From the NCBI GenBank assembly GCA_902475515.1, contig CABSAB010000023.1:1-11231 (forward strand): a stretch of 11,231 nucleotides of DNA. Reading direction: 5' to 3'. Under the pieces are notes generated by a model that saw only the letters and a program-made list of their open reading frames with translations, searched no databases and was not told the origin of the DNA. Made by a program: the position numbers and the translations under genes. Shown here in pieces: positions 5,000 to 11,231 of this stretch (its first letter is position 1; each line of letters starts with the position of its first letter). This DNA comes from an uncultured Eubacteriales bacterium (GTDB lineage Bacteria > Bacillota > Clostridia > Oscillospirales > Oscillospiraceae).

Positions 5000-5851
5000 T
5001 TACAGTCCGAGCTGAAGCCGGCAGGCCGTCAGCGTATTTTCCAAAAGCATGACGCGGGTCATGGGTCCCACTCCGCCAGGCACCGGGGTGATGAAACTCG
5101 CCTTTTGCGAAACCGCCGAATAGTCCACATCGCCGCAAAGCTTTCCTTCGTTGTTCCGGTTCATGGCCACATCGATGACCACCGCACCATCCTTGACCAT
5201 ATCCGCTGTTACAAAGTCCGGCGTTCCTACGGCAGAAATCAGAATATCCGCCCGCAAAGTCTCCGCTTTCAGGTCTTTTGTGCGGGAATGGCAGACGGTC
5301 ACTGTCCCGTTCTTCTGAAGTAGCAGCAGCGCCATGGGCTTTCCGACAATGTTGCTCCGTCCAATGACTACACAGTGCTTTCCGGCAGGGTCAATATGAT
5401 AATGTTCCATCAGTGCCACGATTCCTGCGGGCGTACAGGGTGCAAACCTGGGCATTCCTGCCGTGAGATAGCCCACGTTCACCGGATGGAAAGCATCCAC
5501 GTCCTTTCTGGGATCAATGGCCTCGATCACCTTTTGCGGATCGATCTGCTTCGGCACCGGAAGCTGGACCAGAATACCGTGGACACTGTCATCATGGTTC
5601 AGCGTATCCAAAAGCTCCAGAAGCTCTGCTTCCGTGGTCTCCTCGGGCAGGGTATACATGGCGCTATAAATGCCGCACTCCCGGCAGTCGTTCTCCTTAT
5701 TTCGTACATAGACCTGCGAAGCGGGGTTATTACCTACCAGCACCACCGCAAGTCCGGGCCGATGCCCCTGTGCAGTCAGCTGTGCCGCCTGCCGGGTGAT
5801 ATTCTTCTTACAAATGGCAGCAAAGCCCTTGCCGTCCAGTATTTCTGCCAT
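5000..5851 (-). CDS. folD: Bifunctional methylenetetrahydrofolate dehydrogenase / methenyltetrahydrofolate cyclohydrolase
   Basis: FolD interconverts 5,10-methylene-, methenyl- and 10-formyl-tetrahydrofolate in the cytoplasm, supplying one-carbon units for purines and formyl-Met-tRNA. The 283-residue protein has the N-terminal catalytic domain with Tyr48 and Lys52 in VYVRNK, HGILVQLPVP (91-100) and KDVDAFHP. The Rossmann cofactor site is GRSNIVGKP (164-172), and the C-terminal signature PGGVGPMT lies at 258-265. Length is typical. The start at 5851 is chosen from AAGGAGG 7 bases upstream and from the family N-terminus; an earlier ATG at 5872 just after the recN stop would add 7 residues upstream of the SD. 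It follows recN by 24 bases and ends the operon. In many Firmicutes folD lies at the other end of this cluster, before xseA. Confidence 0.97.
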   Translation of the reverse strand: MAEILDGKGFAAICKKNITRQAAQLTAQGHRPGLAVVLVGNNPASQVYVRNKENDCRECGIYSAMYTLPEETTEAELLELLDTLNHDDSVHGILVQLPVPKQIDPQKVIEAIDPRKDVDAFHPVNVGYLTAGMPRFAPCTPAGIVALMEHYHIDPAGKHCVVIGRSNIVGKPMALLLLQKNGTVTVCHSRTKDLKAETLRADILISAVGTPDFVTADMVKDGAVVIDVAMNRNNEGKLCGDVDYSAVSQKASFITPVPGGVGPMTRVMLLENTLTACRLQLGL

Positions 5852-5875
5852 AACGTTTCCTCCTTGCATCATGTA

Positions 5876-7531
5876 TCAATGAAGCAGCATTTCCTCTGCA
5901 CTTTTTCGGGTGTTCTCCGTAATTCTTGCGCCGCCGATCAGCCGGGCGATCTCGTCTGTGCGTCCCTCCGGCTCCAACGGCGTTACGCTGGTATAGGTAC
6001 GGCCATTTTGTTCTGCTTTGGAGATCAAAAAATGCGTATCTGCCATGGCCGCAATCTGGGGTAGATGGGTCACACAGAGCACCTGCTTGCCTACGGACAC
6101 CGTGTGAAGCTTCTCCGCCACCTTCTGTGCCGCCCGGCCGCTGACACCGGTGTCTACCTCGTCAAAAATCAGCGTGGGTACATGGTCCTTTTCCGACAGA
6201 ACATTCTTCATGGCCAGCATGATCCTGGCCAGCTCACCGCCGGAGGCGACCCGGTTCATCTGCCGAAGCTCCTCACCCACATTCGCAGACATCATAAACC
6301 GGCAGATATCTCCGCCGCTTTCATCCAAATGGGGCCGGGGCGTCAGCTCGCACAGAAACTGAACCCGGGGCATATCCAGCTGCCGAAGTTCAGAGATCAG
6401 CCGCTCCGCAAAGGCCTTGGCCGCGGCAGTTCTGGAGACGGTCAGTTCATCCGCCAGCCGCCGGGCGTTCCGCTTCTTTTCTTTCAGAACTTTTTGAAGT
6501 TTTGCAATGGTATCGTCTGAGACCTCGATGGCCTCCAATTCCTGTTCACAAGACGCCAGGTATGCAAGGATATCCTCACAGCTTGCGCCATATTTCCGGC
6601 GCAGCCGCTGGATCACATCCAGCCGGTCCTCTACCTCCTCCAGTGCCGCCGGAGAAAAGTCCAGACGGTCCCGCAGGTCCCGGACCTGCTCGGCTATATC
6701 CTGTACGGCGAAACTCAGTTCCTCCGCTTGGCTTTGGACCTGTTCCACTTCTTCCGATGCGTCTGCAAAGGGCCGGAGCGTGCTGACTGCCTGAGAAATC
6801 AGTGATGCGGCACCATCGGTCTCCTCACCGCCGTAAAGAGCCTCCGCCGCCTGGGTCAGAGCCAGCATAAGCTTTTCACCGCTGCGCATCAAATTCCGAC
6901 GCTGCTCCAGCTCCTGGTCCTCTCCGGGATGAGGTTCAGCCCGCTGGATTTCCTGGATCTGAAATTTCAACGTCTCCATACGGCGTATTTTTTCAGCTTC
7001 ATCCATGGAAAGCGCCTGGATCTTTTTCCGCAGTGCATCCATTTCCAAATAAGCTTGACGGTATTCGTCCATCAGTGATTCATGATCCGCAAACGCATCC
7101 AGCATCGTCAGGTGGTTGTTCTCGTCAAAAAGCTGGGCGGAATCATGCTGTCCATGAATCTGAATCAGCTGCTGGCCCAGGCTCCGCAGCAAGGATACCG
7201 TCACCGGCTGGCCGTTGACGCGGCAGACATTTTTTCCGTCCGCATAGATCTCCCGCTGGATTAAAAGCTCTCCAGCATCGTAGGAAATTCCGTTTTCCTG
7301 GAACCACGCATATTCCGGTACATCCCGGAATACTGCAGAGATCCTGGCCTGATTGCTGCCGGTCCGGATGGCATCCCGGTAAGCCCGCTGGCCCAAAATC
7401 GCAGAAATCGCATCGATCACAATCGATTTGCCCGCACCTGTCTCACCGGTCAGAGCATTAAACCCCGGCCGAAAGGTAATATCCGCCTGTTCGATGACGG
7501 CGATATTCTCGATGTGGAGCAAGTCAAGCAT
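5876..7531 (-). CDS. recN: DNA repair protein RecN
   Basis: RecN is an SMC-like ATPase that gathers broken DNA ends during recombinational double-strand break repair. The 551-residue protein has Walker A GETGAGKS (29-36), a long central region with coiled-coil stretches (about 150-370) and a C-terminal ATPase half. That half carries the ABC signature SGGEL (430-434), Walker B LIFDEVD (about 454-460) and the CVTHLPQIAA switch segment. The length is normal. The start at 7531 (MLDLLHIENIAVIEQ) agrees with the family and has GAGGT about 7 bases ahead; the open frame upstream to 7597 overlaps argR and is not used. It starts 4 bases after the argR stop, so its ribosome-binding site lies within the end of argR, implying translational coupling. 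Confidence 0.97.
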   Translation of the reverse strand: MLDLLHIENIAVIEQADITFRPGFNALTGETGAGKSIVIDAISAILGQRAYRDAIRTGSNQARISAVFRDVPEYAWFQENGISYDAGELLIQREIYADGKNVCRVNGQPVTVSLLRSLGQQLIQIHGQHDSAQLFDENNHLTMLDAFADHESLMDEYRQAYLEMDALRKKIQALSMDEAEKIRRMETLKFQIQEIQRAEPHPGEDQELEQRRNLMRSGEKLMLALTQAAEALYGGEETDGAASLISQAVSTLRPFADASEEVEQVQSQAEELSFAVQDIAEQVRDLRDRLDFSPAALEEVEDRLDVIQRLRRKYGASCEDILAYLASCEQELEAIEVSDDTIAKLQKVLKEKKRNARRLADELTVSRTAAAKAFAERLISELRQLDMPRVQFLCELTPRPHLDESGGDICRFMMSANVGEELRQMNRVASGGELARIMLAMKNVLSEKDHVPTLIFDEVDTGVSGRAAQKVAEKLHTVSVGKQVLCVTHLPQIAAMADTHFLISKAEQNGRTYTSVTPLEPEGRTDEIARLIGGARITENTRKSAEEMLLH

Positions 7532-7535
7532 AGTG

Positions 7536-7994
7536 TTACCTCGCTGTATTGATGATTCCCCGGAGCTCATCACAGAACTCCCGGGCGTATTCCGCATCCC
7601 GCATCACGATGAGGCCTGTGTCGTCCCCGGCGATAGTGCCCACAACATGGGTGATCTCCATGCTATCCACTGCCAAACAGGCCGCGGAAGCGGAGCCGGG
7701 CATGGTCTTGATGACCACGATATTCTGCGCGTAATCCAGCTTAATCACGCACTGATGAAAAATATTATTGACTCTTGCGTAGTAGTTGGCGGATTCGCTC
7801 TGCTGCACCGTATAACGGTATGCGCCTGAGGCAGAGAGTTCTTTGACGATCCGTAGTTCCTTGATATCCCGAGAAATGGTGGCCTGGGTGCTGTGAAATC
7901 CGCTCTCCTTGAGCGCCAGCAGAAGCTGCTCCTGGGTCTCGATCTCCCGCTGCGCAATGAGTTCCAATATTTTAGATTGGCGCTGGCTCTTCAT
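7536..7994 (-). CDS. argR: Arginine repressor ArgR/AhrC
   Basis: ArgR is a hexameric, arginine-responsive DNA-binding protein that represses arginine synthesis and, in Bacillus, activates catabolism. The 152-residue form starts MKSQRQSKILELI. Its N-terminal winged helix-turn-helix includes STQATISRDIKEL (35-47), and the C-terminal arginine-binding/oligomerisation domain has GTIAGDDT (119-126), whose aspartates bind arginine in the family. Two ATGs are possible: 8000, directly abutting the nadK stop (TAAATG), and 7994. GGGG is 3 bases from the first and 9 from the second, and 7994 also fits the family N-terminus. The gene sits between nadK and recN, a conserved Firmicute position that does not by itself mean that those genes are arginine-controlled. 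No clear ARG box is visible in the window. Confidence 0.95.
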   Translation of the reverse strand: MKSQRQSKILELIAQREIETQEQLLLALKESGFHSTQATISRDIKELRIVKELSASGAYRYTVQQSESANYYARVNNIFHQCVIKLDYAQNIVVIKTMPGSASAACLAVDSMEITHVVGTIAGDDTGLIVMRDAEYAREFCDELRGIINTAR

Positions 7995-8000
7995 AGTCAT

Positions 8001-8861
8001 TTACCCCTGAAATTTTTTATTGAGAATCTCATAATAGCTTAAGTTTTTGATCTTCGCCAACCGGATGCGTCTTCTGGACACCGTCACAACGATTTTATCC
8101 TCCGCATTGAGCCGGAACGCCTTTCCGCCGTCCACGGACAGAAATGCGCTGCGCTTTCCGATGCGGCCAACCTGGGCAGTCACTACACGGTCTTCCATCA
8201 GCACCAGCGGACGCACCCCCATGGCGTGGGCACAGATGGGAGTCACGATAATATTCTTTGCCGTAGGTTCCACAATTGGCCCTCCGGCAGACATGGAATA
8301 GGCCGTGGTGCCCGTGGGGGTGGAGATGATCAGGCCATCACCGTCAAAATGCATAGCCTCCACATGGTCGCAGGACACGGTCAGCTGAATGACACGGGCT
8401 ACAGCGCCCTTGGTGATCACCGCGTCATTGAGGGCATTATCTTCATAGATCACACGGTCATTGCGTTTCACCGCCACATGGATCAGCATACGCTCCTCAA
8501 AACGGAGCTCCGGCTCCAAAAGCTTGGGTAGGAGATGCAGCTCATTGCTCTCCAGTTCCGCCATGAAGCCCATAGTTCCGGTATTGATACCCAGCATGGG
8601 AATATCCTTGTTTCCCACCAAGCGGGCCGCATGCAAAATGGTGCCGTCTCCGCCAAAGCAGATCAAAAGGTCACAGCGCTTCAGGGCCGATTCCATGGGC
8701 GTCAGCTCGATTCCGGCGGGCAGTTCAAATCCACGCTCCACCTGAAAAGGCAGACATACCTGTGTCTCGGCTCCGTGCTTCTGCAGGATCTGGACCGCTG
8801 AACGGGTGATCTGAAAGCCCCGATCCCGATAGGGATTCGGCATCAACGTGATGTTTTTCAT
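8001..8861 (-). CDS. nadK: NAD kinase (ATP/polyphosphate-dependent family)
   Basis: NadK phosphorylates NAD to NADP in the cytoplasm and is the only route to NADP. The 286-residue protein has the hallmark GGDGT (70-74), NTGTMGF (93-99), NALND (142-146) and the glycine-rich segment DGDGLIISTPTGTTAYS (173-189) with SAGGP. The length is ordinary. The ATG at 8861 has GAAGGGG 8 bases upstream; an in-frame GTG at 8870 directly touches that G-run and is less likely. The gene starts 5 bases after tlyA ends and its ribosome-binding site is within the tlyA tail. Its stop codon directly abuts the first possible argR ATG, so the three genes are probably translated in a coupled way. Confidence 0.97.
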   Translation of the reverse strand: MKNITLMPNPYRDRGFQITRSAVQILQKHGAETQVCLPFQVERGFELPAGIELTPMESALKRCDLLICFGGDGTILHAARLVGNKDIPMLGINTGTMGFMAELESNELHLLPKLLEPELRFEERMLIHVAVKRNDRVIYEDNALNDAVITKGAVARVIQLTVSCDHVEAMHFDGDGLIISTPTGTTAYSMSAGGPIVEPTAKNIIVTPICAHAMGVRPLVLMEDRVVTAQVGRIGKRSAFLSVDGGKAFRLNAEDKIVVTVSRRRIRLAKIKNLSYYEILNKKFQG

Positions 8862-8866
8862 GATAA

Positions 8867-9667
8867 TCACCCCTTCAATGCGTTATGTGCTTCCTGAACA
8901 ACGCCTTCCAGCGTAAATTCCTTTAATTCCATCGGACAAAGGGACAAGTGCCCCAGAAATTCGATATTTCCCTCCGGACCCTTTACCGGAGAATAGGTGA
9001 GATTCACCACGGTAAACCCAAGGTTTTGGGCCGTTTCCAAAAATGAATGTAGAACCTCCAGATGGGTTTCCGGCTCCCGGACGACGCCCTTCTTTCCCAC
9101 CTTCTCTTTGCCCGCTTCAAATTGTGGCTTGATCAGGCAGAGCACCTGTCCTGTAGGCTTTAAGAGCGTTTTGATTACCGGAAGTACCAGCTTCAGGGAA
9201 ATAAAGGATACATCTACTACCGACAGGTCCAGGGGTTCTCCCAGCTGCTCCGGTGTAACGTTCCGAATATTCGTCCGTTCCATCACCACCACCCGGGGAT
9301 CGCTGCGGATGCTCCAGGCCAACTGGCCGTACCCAACATCGATGGCAAACACCTTTTTTGCGCCCTTTTGCAATAGGCAATCGGTAAATCCGCCGGTGGA
9401 TGCACCGGAATCACTGCACACATAGCCCTCCGGATCTACGCCGAAGAAATTCAGCGCCTTCTCCAGCTTTAATCCGCCCCGGCTCACAAAAGGGCAGGTA
9501 TTTCCGCGAATCTCAATATCCGCCTCCGGGGAGACTGCCGTACCGGGCTTATCCACCCGCTGGCCGCCTACAAAGACAAGCCCCTCCATGATGATTGCCT
9601 GGGCCTTAGAGCGGCTTTCACACAGTCCTTTTTCAGTAAGCAGCAGATCAAGACGTTCTTTCTTCAA
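8867..9667 (-). CDS. tlyA: TlyA family rRNA (cytidine-2'-O)-methyltransferase
   Basis: TlyA methylates cytidine 2'-OH groups in 16S and/or 23S rRNA in studied species; loss gives capreomycin resistance in mycobacteria. The older name hemolysin is misleading. The 266-residue protein has an S4 RNA-binding domain (1-60) and an FtsJ/RrmJ-like methyltransferase domain. The SAM loop is DSGASTGGFTD (86-96), and likely catalytic residues are Lys67 or Lys70, Asp152 in VDVSF, Lys180 in LIKPQFE and Glu236. The start is a TTG codon at 9667: the protein then begins MKKERLDLLL as in the family, AAAGGAG lies 10 bases upstream within the dxs coding region, and no ATG is better placed. It overlaps the dxs 3' end by 20 bases. 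Whether it modifies both rRNAs cannot be judged here. Confidence 0.95.
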   Translation of the reverse strand: MKKERLDLLLTEKGLCESRSKAQAIIMEGLVFVGGQRVDKPGTAVSPEADIEIRGNTCPFVSRGGLKLEKALNFFGVDPEGYVCSDSGASTGGFTDCLLQKGAKKVFAIDVGYGQLAWSIRSDPRVVVMERTNIRNVTPEQLGEPLDLSVVDVSFISLKLVLPVIKTLLKPTGQVLCLIKPQFEAGKEKVGKKGVVREPETHLEVLHSFLETAQNLGFTVVNLTYSPVKGPEGNIEFLGHLSLCPMELKEFTLEGVVQEAHNALKG

Positions 9668-11231
9668 GGCTGATTAACTCCTTTGCGGTTTTGCAAACAC
9701 TCTTTGCGTCAATACCCAGGGATTCATAGAGCTGTGCCACGGTGCCGTGGGTCACAAACCGGTTGCCCAGGTTCATAAGGCGCATGGACTTCGGCGGTAT
9801 TCCGGCCTCCAGCAGTTCCCGCAGCAGGCTTTCACCGACGCATCCGGTAGAAACGCAGTCCTCCAGCACAATGAGCCGCCCTGTTTTCTTCACAGATTTC
9901 AGCACCAGGGCCGGGTCCAGAGGCGCAAGAGAGAACAGCTTCACAACTTCCGCGTGGATACTGGCTTTATCCAGCAGCTTGGCGGCCTCCAATGCCTCAT
10001 TGATCATAGCGCCATAGGAGACGATGGTGATATCTTCTCCTGCCTGGAGCACCTGATCGGCCAAAATGCTGCCGACATACATACCATTGCTGCCTCGTGG
10101 ATAACGAACCGCCACCGGTCCCTCCATCTGGTAAACGGCATGATGCAGCGTCTTGCGGAGCTCCTCCGTAGAGGCTGGCGCCAGCAGCTGCAGATTTTGT
10201 ACCGTCCGCAGAAAGCATGCGTCAAAGGCACCGTGATGGGTCTCGCCATCTGCGCCAACCAATCCGGCACGGTCCACCGCAAACACCACATGGAGCTTCC
10301 CGATGGCCGCATCATGGATCAGCATATCATAGGCCCGCTGGAGAAACGTGGAATAGATCGCGACCACAGGAAGCATACCCTGTTTTGCAAGGCCGCTGGC
10401 CATGGTCACAGCATGCCCCTCCGCAATACCTACATCAAAAAACCGCTTGGGGTAGCGGTCGGCAAAATCACTCAGTCCCGTCCCCTGTTCCATAGCTGCT
10501 GTAATGGCACAGATCCGCCGGTCCTCGCTGGCCATGGCGCACATGGTCTTGCCAAAGGCTGACGAGAAGGACTCGCGGCCGTTTCCGCTGCACGCACCGG
10601 ACTGCACATTAAATCCGGAGACGCCGTGGAATTCGTCGGGATTCTCCTCTGCATAGGAATAGCCCCGACCTTTTGTAGTGGTCACATGCAGCAACACCGG
10701 ACATGCCAAGGCTTTGGCCTGCTTCAGCAGGAAAGACATCTTGCGGATATCATGGCCATCCACCGGCCCCAGATATACAAAACCCATCTCATCAAACATA
10801 TTGCTGCCGATCAGGGCATTTTTCATCCAGAGCTTGATCCGGTGTGCCACGTTATAAAGGTGCTTTCCGCCCGGGAACGTATGGGTAAAAGCGTGGAACG
10901 CACGCTTAAAATTCAAGTAAGAGGGTTTCAGCCGCTGGCGGGCCAGGAACTTGGACATGCCGCCCACATTTGGCTGAATAGACATACCGTTATCATTGAG
11001 CACTACGATCAGCGGTTCCTTACTCTGTCCGGCATCATTGAGGCCCTCGTAGGCAAGGCCGCCGGTAAGGGCACCGTCACCAATCACTGCGATCACGCTA
11101 TAGTCCTCACCCTGCAGTGTTCTGGCACGGGCCATACCCAGTGCGGCGGAAACAGAATTTGAAGCATGGCCGCCCACAAATGCGTCTGCATCGGATTCTA
11201 CCGGCCGGGATCGCTTCCTGGCCCTGCGGCC
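9648..11231 (-). CDS. dxs: 1-deoxy-D-xylulose-5-phosphate synthase, N-terminal part missing
   Basis: Dxs condenses pyruvate and glyceraldehyde 3-phosphate with thiamine diphosphate, the first step of the MEP isoprenoid pathway. The visible 527 residues, counted from the window edge, run without a stop. They include GGHASNSVSAALGMA (20-34), the ThDP/metal motif GDGALTGG...NDNG (51-58, 79-82), GPVDGHD, TTKGRGYSYAEENP, the pyrimidine-domain FFDVGIAEGHAVT with the catalytic Glu, and DRAGLVGADGETHHGAFD. The C-terminal transketolase domain is complete to ...SLEERTS. About 100 N-terminal residues lie beyond the window; the GTG at 11177 is internal, not a start. The 18 residues nearest the edge match the family poorly until ESDADAF. 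It heads the visible part of the dxs-tlyA-nadK-argR-recN-folD run. Confidence 0.96.
   Translation of the reverse strand, partial: GRRARKRSRPVESDADAFVGGHASNSVSAALGMARARTLQGEDYSVIAVIGDGALTGGLAYEGLNDAGQSKEPLIVVLNDNGMSIQPNVGGMSKFLARQRLKPSYLNFKRAFHAFTHTFPGGKHLYNVAHRIKLWMKNALIGSNMFDEMGFVYLGPVDGHDIRKMSFLLKQAKALACPVLLHVTTTKGRGYSYAEENPDEFHGVSGFNVQSGACSGNGRESFSSAFGKTMCAMASEDRRICAITAAMEQGTGLSDFADRYPKRFFDVGIAEGHAVTMASGLAKQGMLPVVAIYSTFLQRAYDMLIHDAAIGKLHVVFAVDRAGLVGADGETHHGAFDACFLRTVQNLQLLAPASTEELRKTLHHAVYQMEGPVAVRYPRGSNGMYVGSILADQVLQAGEDITIVSYGAMINEALEAAKLLDKASIHAEVVKLFSLAPLDPALVLKSVKKTGRLIVLEDCVSTGCVGESLLRELLEAGIPPKSMRLMNLGNRFVTHGTVAQLYESLGIDAKSVCKTAKELISLEERTS

Noticed and set aside
8008..8023. ARG-box-like TGAAATTTTTTATTGA just before argR
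   Set aside because: It is two bases too long for the ARG half-site layout, the right half lacks ATTCA, and it is explained by nadK codons for its C-terminus.
11175..11177. GTG as the start codon of dxs
   Set aside because: It falls in the middle of the conserved FVGGHAS segment and the frame is open to the window edge, so the gene begins outside the window.
1..11231. Mobile elements, CRISPR arrays, defence systems, tRNA or rRNA genes
   Set aside because: I looked on both strands for transposase or integrase products, spaced direct repeats and cloverleaf-like segments and saw none; nearly all sequence is accounted for by conserved housekeeping and sporulation genes.

Overview
The window carries a compact, moderately GC-rich block of chromosome in which every credible gene lies on the minus strand, so it is read from the right end to the left. 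It encodes the forespore sigma factor SigG, a YlmC/YmxH-type sporulation protein and the gene order dxs-tlyA-nadK-argR-recN. Shine-Dalgarno sites are AGGAGG-like and dense. Together these point to a spore-forming member of the Clostridia; I guess an Oscillospiraceae-like gut lineage, but the species cannot be fixed from this sequence.

Right part (about 5000-11231): a tightly packed run of housekeeping genes, dxs (cut by the window edge), tlyA, nadK, argR, recN and folD. Gaps are 0-25 bases, dxs and tlyA overlap, and no promoter is visible inside, so this looks like one transcript. A hairpin just after folD probably ends it. The genes serve isoprenoid precursor synthesis, rRNA 2'-O-methylation, NADP supply, arginine-responsive regulation, recombinational repair and one-carbon folate metabolism.

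Middle part (about 2718-4950): a secreted lipoprotein of unknown function with an ECF-sigma-like promoter, then sigG and a ylmC/ymxH homologue. The sigG ribosome-binding site lies inside a 16-bp stem-loop, which should hold back translation.

Left part (1-2690): the rpsB-tsf operon (ribosomal protein S2 and elongation factor Ts) has a clear promoter, a structured leader and a strong terminator. It is followed by an AT-richer TfoX N-terminal-domain gene and a small DUF1858 CxxC protein with its own near-consensus promoter.

I see no CRISPR array, insertion sequence, prophage, tRNA, rRNA or defence system. The main points of interest are regulatory: the sigG hairpin, a glutamate in SigG where B. 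subtilis has the anti-sigma-sensitive Asn45, the ECF-like promoter, and the possible two-state rpsB leader. The first bases of dxs at the right edge also depart from the conserved family sequence.
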